From assembly GCA_000151295.1 (NCBI GenBank), contig GG745340.1:632906-696905 (forward strand): a DNA stretch of 64,000 bases. The letters are read 5' to 3'. Below the pieces are notes generated by a model, which was not told where the DNA came from, searched no databases, and saw nothing but the letters and a program-made list of their open reading frames with translations. Numbering within the stretch: the first letter of the stretch is position 1; each line of letters starts with the position of its first letter. The stretch comes from Allomyces macrogynus ATCC 38327 (lineage: Eukaryota > Blastocladiomycota > Blastocladiomycetes > Blastocladiales > Blastocladiaceae). Below are positions 36,058-46,333 of this stretch, piece by piece. The position numbers and the translations under genes are program-made.

Positions 36058-39032
36058 TCACCACCGCCCACTCTCTGGATCCCCGCCCGCATTCACGCCC
36101 ACACCCGCGTTCGCCTGCACCCTTTCGTGCGCGCGTCTCGCCTGCTCAATGACCCTCGCGAGCCGCGACTGCTCGCGCTTGGCCTTGGCCGCCGCCTTGG
36201 CCGCGCGGTACGCGTCGCGCCGCTGCGAGTACATTTCCCACTCGATCTCAAACTCGGCGCACTCACGTAAGTACTCTTCGCGGATCGCGGCCACCCACGG
36301 GTAAAATCTCCCGGTAACGAGCGGCGGAGCAATATGCGGCACGGTTTTGTACCGCAACCTGCGACGCAGCGCCGCGAGCGGTGACCGACCGAGCAGCGGG
36401 AGCGCCGGCGCGGCCACGTCGTCAACCGACTGAGCCAAGTCAGCCGTCAATTGAGAAATCACGCGCGGGCCCGCGGAAGCCACCCGGCGTGCCCCCGACG
36501 ATGCGGGTGAGGCTCCGGAAGGTGGGCCTGACCGCGACGGCGGGACCGACATGCCTTCAACGGGCGTGTCCCCCGGGGTCGCGCCGGGCAAGTGCACGCC
36601 CGTGCGTGTCGCGGCCGCCCACAGCTGCAAGTGCGCGTCGATCCGCCACTCGAGCGCCGAGTAGAGCGCGAGGACGGATCGCGGGCGAGTTGAGTGCGCG
36701 CGCCTCGCGACGGCCGCGAGGGAACGGCGCCGGTGCGCCGATATGGGGACGGCCGCGAGCCACGTGTCAGAGGCCACGTCACGCGCACGCGCGACTTGCG
36801 GGTCGAGATCCGCTGGGTCGTCGACGACTTCGTCCCCAGACCACTGGTACTCTGAGATTGCCTCGTGGTCGGACTCCGAGTACTCGTCGGACGACGACGA
36901 GCTCGAAGAGGATGAGGAAGACTCCGATTGCGATGACAAGAGCGACGCCTCGGCTGAATTCGGATCGAGCTGCGCGGGCCCCGCGTCGGGCACGGGGGTC
37001 GCGCTGCGTGATTGCATCCCGCGGCGTGGACCGACGCGGCGCGCCTTTGTGACTTGGACGCGCGGAATACCCGGGATGCTTTTCCTCTCCATGACCTCGA
37101 CGCGGAACTTGGGGGCCACTTCGCCGCCGGGTGCGCCAAAGTTGAGGGCCGACGCACTGTCCGTGCGGTGCATGCGCAGTCGCGAGGCCAGCGACGAGAG
37201 CGACCGCGACGGGTGCGATTTGCGCGCGCGGAAGAGCATTTGTCCGTGCGGGTCAATCCCGTCCATGGGGATCGGGAGCTTGGTGAGCAGGAACAGCTGC
37301 GGCCGCTGGTTCGGGTACTTGGGCGGGAAGTGCACGCGGAAGTAGATGCGGTGGTCCTCGAGCGGGCACTACGTATCATGAAGAGCAGCTGTTGAATGGA
37401 GAGCAGCGAGCAGCACCGAAACAGGAGAAATCCAATGCGTACCTCGGGTGGAGGACGGTACATCCCGATCCAGTCGCACTCATAGGGTCGTTTCCAGTCG
37501 ATCGGGGCCACAGGAAGACGGTGCCGCAGGAGATCGAGTTGGTCCTCGGCCATAGCGCAAATGCGGCGTTCCTGGCGCGACCCCTTGGCGTACGCGTCGC
37601 GCAGCTCCTGGACCCGTCGCAGACTGATGAGCGTCTGGCCAATGACGAGCACGTTCTTCATGGCCAGGGCCGTCGCGACGACTTGGAACTGAGTCCAGAG
37701 CAGGAGACGCAGCGTCAAGATGACGGCGTTGAGGAAGATCAGGACCGGTCGGCCCATGCGCCCGCGCAAATACGAGCCGGTCATGTGCTGCGAGATCATA
37801 TCTGAGGGAGGAGGTGATCGTCAATGGGTCGGCAGCGTCTCTCTTAGAGCAATACCGCAAGAGAACGCACCTCGGAACACCATTTTGCCGTGCCGCAACG
37901 TGACGGCATGGCCCAAATGGAACAGCGCGAGGGCCAGCTGAGCGACGGCGACGGCCATGACCGTGTAGAGCAGCACCGACGACCGGATGATGGGCTCGGT
38001 TGGATGAACGATCGCGAAATTGGGCCCGTACTGGAAATTTTCATACATGGCGACCGAATCGATCATGTCGACGGCGTAGCTGTTGAGAATACCCTCGAGA
38101 TGCATGTTGAAGAGCGGCTTGGTCGTCGACTCGACAATGATGCGCGTAATGACCATGGCCGCGAGCGGCAAGAAGCGTACGGCCGCAATCGTGGCGCCCA
38201 TGTTGAGCGAGGTAGAGAGCGTGCCGTTGTCGGACCACGGGAGCGTTGCGGGCGTGCTCAACACGTAGATGACGGGCAACCGTGCGAGCGTGGAGAATAG
38301 CAGCGTCGCGGTCAGGTACGTCACGGCGCGCAGCGAATACTTGTCCGGGATCATGCGGTGGTAAAAGCTGAGCGTGCGCACGGCCTTGGGGAGCTGGTAG
38401 ACGGCGGTTTGGTTGGCCGCGTCGTCGGCGGGCGCGTCCTCGGTCCCATCGTTGACAGGGTTGGTCAAGGCTCATGGAAGCAAAGGTTCGCGTCAGCTTC
38501 AGCTGGATATCATGAAGAAGACGCCAAGAGATGGACAGTGCGTACGCAGAGGTAACTGCAGTCCACCCAGATCGGGCTTGGACCTGAGCCCCGTAATCAA
38601 GTTGGCAATGGCGAGGGCGAGCAGGACCAGATCCACGAGCACGAGCAGGTGCCAGAGCTTGTTCCCGAGCATGACCTGCAGCGAAATGGCGTGCAGCACC
38701 ATGACGACACCCGCGACGGCACCGAGCGCAAAGCCAAAAACGACGAGGTTCACAACAACGTGTGGCGGGTCCGAAAGGCGCGGTAACGCCGCAAGCAGAT
38801 GCACAGGCTTGGCCGCAGTTGGATGCAAGGGCGCAGACGGGCGGATCCATCGTCGACGATGGCGGACACGGCGCGCCGTTGCGCCGGTCGTTCCTGGTCC
38901 CTGCAGCACCGGTTGCAGCGAACTGGAGCCTGCATCGCGTTCGGGAACCGCTTGTTCTGCGAGCCCGCGTGCGCGCCGTTGGCGAGGCGGTGTCGGTGAT
39001 GCTTCGGGCGAGTTGAACGGGTTCGGTAGCAT
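36058..39032 (-). CDS. multi-pass membrane protein of unknown function with long Ser/acidic cytosolic tail
   Basis: Predicted complement join 38546-39032, 37871-38470, 37443-37801, 36058-37368 (918 aa). No family recognised. About six hydrophobic segments are visible: VVVNLVVFGFALGAVAGVVM (about 92), LWHLLVLVDLVLLALAIANL (about 126), AVTYLTATLLFSTLARLPVI (about 211), one near 255, SVLLYTVMAVAVAQLALALF (about 328) and RPVLIFLNAVILTLRLLLW (about 378). An arginine-rich stretch precedes the first TM. After the last TM comes a 500-residue tail: an ordered part (HRIYFRVHFPPKYPNQRPQLFLL), then an 11-Ser run with acidic residues, then a basic, coiled-coil-like end rich in Arg/Ala. All exon frames close. 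It could be a transporter-like or scaffold protein; no catalytic motif is evident. Confidence 0.72.
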
Positions 39033-39485
39033 TATTTTCGTGTCCTTGGTTACGCTGGCTCGTGCTTGCGTGAGTTTGAGGGCAAAATGGTCACGTCCCA
39101 GGGTAGAAGGCGGGCTCGCAGCAGGAGATTGCGCGGGAGCGCAGTCGATGGGTAGACTTGCTTGCCAGGTATTCGATCGAGTGAAGCTGCAGTTGGTCCA
39201 TTTCCAGCTGGTACTGCCGGTACGTTGCCCGTGCCAGCGTCGCGCACGAGCCGCAGCGGGCGGCTGCGAGCAGTGTTAGAGCATCGGGAGCGATGGGAAG
39301 CCGCGAGACGGCCGCGAGACAGAGGCGACTGCGGTGGTGGCAGCACGTGGGAAGCGGCTGATCAGCCTTGGCAGCAGCAACCGCCTGCGCAACGAGGCCA
39401 GCGATCGATCAATCAACCCACCACCTCGCCCTTCGTTCTCCTTGCATCTTGTGCAGATCAACGATCAACAACTATCGTTACCGCC
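39033..39485. promoter_or_regulatory. divergent promoter region, membrane protein / PPR protein
   Basis: About 450 bases between divergent start codons. It holds both promoters by position; no TATA box or named element recognised. Confidence 0.35.
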
Positions 39486-41342
39486 ATGTCGAGCCGGCTT
39501 CCCGTGCCTATCCTGCACGCGGTCAAGCGCGCGAGCCCGCGCAACTGGCCGCCACCAACACCCGAGCTTGCTGGCGCGCAATTTCCAGCCTTTCACAACG
39601 CCGGCGATTTGGCCAATGCCGACGAGCCGACGCGTGCCCTGCACGCCTTCCTCGTGTCGCTCCTTGACAAGCGCGGTAACCGCCGCAAGGAGCTGGCGGA
39701 GCCATACGACCTAATCAAGGACCACGGCCAGTTGCGCCGATTACTGCCGGCCATTCCACGCTATCTCGCGCACTTGCAGCGCTCTTTGCGGCGACCCGAT
39801 CACGAACGTTTGGCGCGTGTCTGCCTCGAAATGTATGCGACGCTGGGTGACCCGGCATGGGCTCAAGATGCGGTGACCAAACCGAACCGGTCCATTTGCC
39901 AGTGCCGTTGCGAACCGCTTTACCAGGACCCGAGCCTGCGCCGTGTCGGGATCTGCCCGAAATTTGACTGCAGCGCCTCGAGGACAAGGGCCGGCGACTG
40001 TCCAATTACCAACGGGTCGCTATTGAAAAAAGTGCACCAGCATCGTGTCCTGGCACTCGCCTCGCTCGGCCGTCCTGCCGATGCGCTTCGTGCCTTTGAC
40101 AACGATGCGCCGACACACCCCAAGTCGACGGGCGAGCCGAGGGCACTTACAGCGCACGACCGCGCAGAATTCTGCGAAGTGCCGCTGTGTGCGATCATGG
40201 CCTCGTTTGCGACAGCCGGCTACCCGGAACACACCATTTCCGTGTTTCGCAAGTACCAGCAGAAGTTGCACCGGTCGGGCCGCGCGATTTCGCTCGTTCT
40301 CAAGGCCATGTTCTCGACGGGCGATGTGGTCGGTGCCTGCACGCTGTTCAATGAAACTTCGCCCGAGACCATGACCATGGCGCATTATAACATGCTCATG
40401 AGCGGCCTCCTCGACGCGGGCGCGCACGACGAGGCCAAGCAGCTCTACGAAGGGCTCCTAACCGTGCCGCCGTCCTCGCCCGCTATGGTTCCAGACGCGC
40501 ACACGCACACGATCGCCCTCAAGATGTACCTCGCTCAGGGCGACGTGGCCGCGGCCATGACTATTTTCCGCTCGCGGTTCCGGTTCGCGCGCGAGACGGT
40601 CGAGCTCGCGCAGAACTCCACGTACCCGGCGCCGTTTGTGGCCACCGATTCCCTCAACCCGGCCGAAGGCGGTCCGCCGGCGCATTGCCAGCCGACCGCC
40701 GAGACGTTTTCGACGCTGATCACAGCGCTCTCGAGCAGCGCGTGGGCGACGCTCGACATGCTCGCGCTCGCGTGCCAGCTGCATTACGAAATGCTGCATG
40801 GCGAGCACCTCGCCACGGCCACTATTTCGGGCAAGCTTGTGACGCGTTGCCTGGCCGCGGACCAGCCGGGATGGGCGCAGTCGGTCCTGCGCGAGCACTT
40901 GGCCGTGAACGGTCCTCTTGATGCCCCTTTCGTCGACGCTCTCCGCCGCGCGGCAATTGCCGCGAAAGACCCGCAGCCATGGATCGGCCTGGTCTTGCGC
41001 GAATGGCTCGAGCGTGTTCACCCGGACCTGGCCGAGTTCGACAAGCCGTTCTGGGATCGGGTCACGGCGGCGGCGACGCGGTCGCCGCGGCAAACGTGGC
41101 GCGCGCGCGGGTGGCACGATCATTGGGATGGTGACCATGCCGCCAAGGATATGCGCCGGATTCGGTTGTTGCGGCGGCGAGCGATGCTTCGGGCGGCGTC
41201 GGCGCAGGGGGCAGCGACGGTGCCTGGCGAGCCAGAGTTGACTTTTGAGCTGGTTGTGTCGGCGGACGGGAAGTCGGTCGAGAATGTAACGTTTGGGGGC
41301 GCGGATGCAGCTGCTGACCCGGACGCTGCGCTTGCGGTCTAG
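39486..41342 (+). CDS. pentatricopeptide-repeat (PPR) protein, probably mitochondrial
   Basis: The start at 39486 follows a C-rich leader (CCGCCATGTC). The N-terminus (MSSRLPVPILHAVKRASPRN) is basic and fits a mitochondrial presequence. Paired-helix PPR-like units follow: ALCAIMASFATAGYPEHTISVF-type, MAHYNMLMSGLLDAGAHDEAK, HTHTIALKMYLAQGDVAAAMTIF and ETFSTLITALSSSAWATLDM. Such proteins bind organelle RNA and act in its stability, processing or translation. Two models exist for the middle. The frame is open throughout, but 39873-39973 looks like an intron (GTGACC donor, GACTGCAG acceptor). Removing it gives RLEDKGRRLSNYQRVAIEK and then requires one base fewer in the A-run at 40024-40029. Confidence 0.75.
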   Translation: MSSRLPVPILHAVKRASPRNWPPPTPELAGAQFPAFHNAGDLANADEPTRALHAFLVSLLDKRGNRRKELAEPYDLIKDHGQLRRLLPAIPRYLAHLQRSLRRPDHERLARVCLEMYATLGDPAWAQDAVTKPNRSICQCRCEPLYQDPSLRRVGICPKFDCSASRTRAGDCPITNGSLLKKVHQHRVLALASLGRPADALRAFDNDAPTHPKSTGEPRALTAHDRAEFCEVPLCAIMASFATAGYPEHTISVFRKYQQKLHRSGRAISLVLKAMFSTGDVVGACTLFNETSPETMTMAHYNMLMSGLLDAGAHDEAKQLYEGLLTVPPSSPAMVPDAHTHTIALKMYLAQGDVAAAMTIFRSRFRFARETVELAQNSTYPAPFVATDSLNPAEGGPPAHCQPTAETFSTLITALSSSAWATLDMLALACQLHYEMLHGEHLATATISGKLVTRCLAADQPGWAQSVLREHLAVNGPLDAPFVDALRRAAIAAKDPQPWIGLVLREWLERVHPDLAEFDKPFWDRVTAAATRSPRQTWRARGWHDHWDGDHAAKDMRRIRLLRRRAMLRAASAQGAATVPGEPELTFELVVSADGKSVENVTFGGADAAADPDAALAV

Positions 41343-41477
41343 TGCGATTTTGTCGTGATGCTATGTTTGGCAAATGCTGTTGTGGTGTGCTCTTGCTGAT
41401 CGTTTAGATCCAAAATGAATACATTGCCACCCTAGCGTATCATTACAACACGTCCTCCTCCGTGCACCGGCCGGAGC

Positions 41478-43039
41478 CTACTCGTCGTCGTCCGACAGGA
41501 GATACTCAGCAATCTGGTCAAACAGCGGCACCTCGACTGGTCCGCGCGCCCCCCTGCGGTCGCGGCGCTGCAACTCATCGAGCACGGTCCCGCACCCCCA
41601 GCACACCATCGCCACATGTCCTGCCGTCGTGGCGCCATGACGCGTCCCTGCGGCCACATCCGCCGGTTCGAGAGGGCACTCGAGGCACAACGGGCACAGC
41701 GGCGCGTCGGTCGGCGACGCCCGCAATTTCGCGGCCGTGCGGTACACGGCACTAACGGTGCCCTCCTGCGTGGCCTCGAGCTTGGCGAGGAACGATTGCG
41801 TGATGTGGTGCACGGACACCTTGAGCCCTGGGGGGCGCGCCGACGTGAGCGTTGGGAAGGGGATCACGTCGAGCCTGCGGAAGTAGGTGAACAGGCCGAG
41901 CTCCTTGGCGGTGAAGGTGGCGAGGGGCTTCAGGACCGTCGGCGATGCTGGAGGAGTAGTGGTGAGGATCGTTCGTGGTCGACGCAGTTTCAACGGTAAA
42001 GCTCAAGCGTACCACTGCCCAGCGGGGCGGAGGTGGGAGCCAGGAATCGCGGAATGGACGCGCCCTTGCCCTTGGCCGTCGCAGCGATCACGCGGTTCGC
42101 GAGTGTGGTCGTACTTGAGCCGAGGAAGAGGTAGGTCGCGTCCTGGGCCGCGTGCAGCAAGAGATGGGTCCGGATCGAATCGAGCAGATCCTCCTTGGCC
42201 GACGTCGAGGGCGACGAATCAAACACGGCGCGTAGCCGATCCAGTGACGACTTCGTCGGGTCGGGCACTATGGGCGCAAATTGGTCAGCTCCACCTCATG
42301 AATAGCCAAAAAGACGGACGACGGGGCATCGCACCGGTTGAGCTCACCGTCGTGTTTTCGACGACCAACGTCCTTCCTGCCGTGTTCAAGTCGAACGCAG
42401 AGGAGAGCTTGACGGTGCGCAGCGGAATTGCGTACTGGCGAACGAGGGCTTCGAGCCGCGGGTAGTAGGCCTGCAATCCAAAAGGATACAACGGTCAGAG
42501 CCGAAATCAGCCGCGATCCTTGTTACGAGCTCAACCGCACCGGATCACATGGAATAATCTCCGACTCGTCAATGAAAACGACGGCCAGAGACGCAATCTG
42601 CGGGACCGCATGTGGCCTCGATCGGTCCTGCTCAATGAGCATCGCCAAGAGATGCAGCAAGGCACTAAGTACGCAATCGCAAACGCCGAGCGATCAGTTT
42701 ATGAACAACGCGACTCGTCAAGCAGACCGCAACGCACACGGAACAGCATCCGCCCGAGAGCGCGAGTACTCCCGATGGCCCCGAACTCTCGTTCGACCCG
42801 GACCCTGCCGGCCGTGGCGGCGTGCTCGGTCGCAACTTTGACATTGCCGTGCGGAACTTGGCCTCGGTGCCCGTCAGGAAACACGCCTTGCAGAAAATGG
42901 ACTGGCGCACGGCAATGGTTGCCTTGACCGTCTTGCACTTGGAACAGTAGCCCTGTTCGGCCTCACGACTGCGCGGCTTGGACAAGCGGCCAGACTTGTT
43001 GGGCGTCGCCGGGCGGTCGTTGGCGACCTGGTCACACAT
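41478..43039 (-). CDS. CTU2: cytoplasmic tRNA 2-thiolation protein 2 (Ctu2/Ncs2)
   Basis: Predicted complement join 42738-43039, 42541-42664, 42335-42470, 42013-42267, 41478-41947 (428 aa). Ctu2 works with Ctu1 and the Urm1 sulfur relay to make the 2-thio group of wobble uridine (mcm5s2U34) in Lys, Glu and Gln tRNAs. The N-terminal zinc-binding segment reads YCSKCKTVKATIAVRQSIFCKACF, with FRTAMSK after it. A PP-loop-like SGGCCS follows at the end of exon 1. The middle gives LLHLLAMLIEQD, VVFIDESEI and DLLDSIRTHLLLHAAQD. The C-terminus carries LKPLATFTAKELGLFTYFRRL and a second Cys cluster (CPLCLECPLEP, CWGCGTVLDEL). The exon 3/4 border is the least certain. It is divergent with DNAAF3. Confidence 0.87.
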
Positions 43040-43365
43040 CGTGGTCGGATTCCGGGTCGGTCAAGTTGAGATTGCAGCTGGAATCGACGTATTGCAGGTG
43101 GTTGCGAGGATTCGGTGCGGCTCTGGTCCGAAATTCGTGATGGTCGCGGCGTTCTAGGCCAGGATGTGATAGCGTTGGCTAAAGAATCATGTCACGCTAA
43201 GTGACCAGTACTCCCAGACCCGTTGCCGGCTTGCAAAGCGGCCTGCCGACGATCCTCTCGCCGGCGGCCGCGTGAGCGAATCATGGAACAGCATTGCCAG
43301 CAATTCCTCGTTCAACATATCAGTTGCTGCAAGTAACCTTGGAACGAGTCGTCAACAAGCCGAAC
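43040..43365. promoter_or_regulatory. short divergent promoter region, CTU2 / DNAAF3
   Basis: Only about 325 bases separate the two start codons, so this is likely a shared bidirectional promoter. No TATA box seen. Confidence 0.4.
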
Positions 43366-45327
43366 ATGGAGGGCAAGGGATCTGTCGCCATTTACGGGGC
43401 ATCGCGGGCATTGGACGTGCAGGATCTCGGTAGGCAAGCCAGCACATACAACGACGAAGCGAACATCACGGTGACAGTAACCATCTGCGGAATAGAGCAT
43501 CTGGAAGAGGAGCAAAATGGCCTCAACCGGTTCCAGTCGCCCGGCCAGGCCGTTGTCCTGCCGTACGATCGAGGTAAGGTCGACCGGTAGCGATCGCGAC
43601 AATGTAAGCGATTCTGACGGTGGTCACGCACAGAAATCGAGCAGTCGCGTCCGCTCAATGTCTTCCTGCTCGGCGTTGCGGAAACGGGGACGATGGTCAA
43701 GACGCTGGCTCGCGCGAGGAGGCACCCGAAGCGGCACATCAACGTACGCATGCTGCGCGAATTGGTTTGCCGTTCCCGCGAAATGCGCGGAAACTGACGT
43801 CGTGGACCCGACCAGTTCTATGTCTCGGAACCGCAAACGTCGCTCTTGGCCCGCCACATTCTGCTGCTTTACGTTGCATGCAGTGACGATCTCGCACACC
43901 TCAGCTACAAGGGTCTGGACCGCTAGACGCGGCCTTTCATTTTTTTTTTTGCGCCTGAATCATGTTTCTAACTGACCGTCCCTGTAGAGCGCGCGGAGTT
44001 GTACCTCGAGCTGTACGGGTGCCTCTTCCTGCGGCAGAAGACCCACGAATGGCTTCGGTCCAAGATCAACGACTTGATTCGGTTCGTGCCCCGCTGCCCC
44101 GATTGTTCACGCTCGGCGTGTTCAGCAGCGCCGACCTGACAGCCATGATCTCGTTCAGAATTGTCACGGATGCGCAGGACACTCTCGGCGCGCTCATGAT
44201 CTTCAACGCGCTCCGGTTCCGCGAGCGCGACGATATTGAGTTTGTTTTCAAGTTTTGGAAGTCCACGTCGGTGTTCCAGCTGGACAAGCTCTGGTACGCA
44301 CGGCGGCGTCAAGGAACTGCTCGCTCTGCCGCCATCTTTGACTGACGCTGTCGAACGTTACAGGGACTTTCGGCTCAAGCGCTTCTACCGCACGCAATAC
44401 GACTCGCGCGAAAACGCCGTCGATTGGGACTACCACATGAAGCTGCGCGACAATGTGCGCCTCCCTTTGGCCGTTTTTCTACTGTCAACCTTGTGCACTG
44501 ACCCGTTTATTTTCTTTCGGCACCACCAGTCCAAGTACATTCACAAGTCCGAGTTCCTTGCATGGCGCTTGACGGGCATCGCCTTTGACCAGCGCGACGC
44601 GCCACACACCTTCCCGAACCGCACGCTCGCGACCGTCGACGCAGTCCGCGACCCGACCGAGGGCATCACAGCCACGAAGTGGGGCTACTTTGGCGACGTC
44701 GCGACGGGCCCGTGGGTCGCGTGGGGTACCGACTCGGAGAACAAGGACCTGCTCAAGACGGCCAACGACCAGCCGACGCACACGGCCGCTGAGATTGCGC
44801 AGCACAACGTGCAAGCGAGTCTCGCCGAACTGCGCACGGGCCGGCCGGACCGAATGGACGGTGCCGCCATCGCGCTGCCGTCGTTCTCGGTGCACTTTTT
44901 GCCGTGTGATCCGGCACGCGCACTTGCCAAGCTCGCTGCGGTGCCCGTCGACGTGGCCGTGATCGGTATGTCGCTCGCGCACCGCGCGCCGGACGTGGTG
45001 CCGCTGCTCGACCGCAACAAGGGCACGCTGCTCGTCGAGACGGCCAAGTGGGTCATGGATCTGAACAAGGACCATAAGGGCACGTATCTCGAGAAGATCG
45101 TCGACATGGTGCAGGTCGCCGCGACGACGCACGCGGCGCCCGTCCACTTGCACAAGCGTCACCAGCGCAAGGTGTGGGAGGCGAGCGGCAAATGGGTCAA
45201 GGTCGGGTCGCAGTGGGATTACTTGATGTTCACGACCGGCGAGTCGGCACCAGCGGGTGGATCGGAGAACGCGTTGGCGGCGGCCGTCGCGGCTCTCGAC
45301 CTCGACGCTGAAATGAACGGCCAATAG
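43366..45327 (+). CDS. DNAAF3: dynein axonemal assembly factor 3
   Basis: Predicted join 43366-43429, 43634-43743, 43816-43912, 43988-44081, 44159-44293, 44364-44454, 44530-45327 (462 aa). DNAAF3 acts in the cytoplasm to preassemble axonemal dynein arms before transport into cilia or flagella. The match to the animal protein is strong along its length: GSVAIYGASRALDVQDL, PLNVFLLGVAETGTMVKTLAR, FNALRFRERDDIEFVFKFW, QYDSRENAVDWDYHMKLRD, FPNRTLA, GYFGDVATGPWVAWG, TANDQPTHTAAEIAQHNV, SFSVHFLPCD and GTLLVETAKWVMDL. Seven exons close in frame. The first intron is 204 nt and could hide a small exon. Its presence implies motile zoospores. Confidence 0.92.
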
Positions 45328-46210
45328 GACTTGCGGAGGGCCGCCGTTCCATGAATGAGCGAGACTGGGCGTGACTATCGACAGAAATGAATTGGTTTGG
45401 TTTTTGTCCGATTGAAGGGCGTGCGGGCGCATATTCGCTGGTCTCAACGCGATGGACCTGCTCGAATCCGTTAATAGTTAAAGACGCTGGTGGCGCTGAT
45501 GTTCATCGACGTCTTTCCAGTACAATAGCAACGCTTTTCTGAAACTGCAACAGCTGCTGCTGACCTGGTGAACCTCTGACAGCGCCAACGCGTCACGGGT
45601 GCACTCGAAGATCGCGCGCGTGCGCGCGCGGGTAGTGGTGTTGCTGTGCTGTTGCTGGGTCAACAACGCACGCGCGATCAATATATGATCATGGGTCATG
45701 CGACCTTAGGCGTGGTGTACTCGTGCGAAGATGGTGTGTTTGATTTTTCGGTCGGCTCTTCTGGCGTTTCGCCACACTCTCGATCACGTCTTGGATGGCG
45801 TCAAACTGTTCGCGACCCTTTCGAGATGCGTGAGCCAAGAGTTTATTTCATCCGCGGCTCACCGCGCGAAAGGGGGCACGTAGGACCACCAGCTGGTTGT
45901 ATTTTTGGAGCGTGCTCGTCTTTGAGCTGTGTGCGCCATTCCAAGATTTTCCAGAGCAAAAAGGGCACTCCGTCAACCTGTCCGCGGGTCGCATGATGCC
46001 GCGCGCGCGTGCTTCACGACCACGCGACCCGAGGCCCACGAGTCGAATGCTCGGCCCGACCCACACCATCCCCTGACTTGAACGCGCGATCCATGACCTC
46101 GACGCACGGCAAGGGTCTGGAACAAACCGCTCGTGCTCGAAAATACGAACTGTCTTCAAGTCGCTCAAAATGTTTCCCCAAGTGACACGACCAGCGGCAG
46201 CACCAGTGTC
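45328..46210. other. intergenic, upstream of the fungalysin gene
   Basis: About 880 bases with a (GC)n-rich purine/pyrimidine stretch near 45616-45632. No gene recognised; minus-strand frames through it are antisense to the fungalysin gene or chance ORFs. Confidence 0.4.
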
Positions 46211-46233
46211 TATAAAACTCGTCGTGCCCCGCG
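46211..46233 (+). promoter_or_regulatory. core promoter of the fungalysin gene: TATAAAA plus CCCCGCG box
   Basis: TATAAAA at 46211-46217 and CCCCGCG at 46227-46233, 16 bases from the first T, about 100 bases before the start codon. Confidence 0.75.
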
Positions 46234-46333
46234 ATCCAAGCTTGATCTTTACCAAGCTGCCTCTGCTCGTTGCACAGTGCGGCTGTATTAAACCAGCCTG
46301 AATAGACCGGCCACCCCTCAACCACCGCCCACC

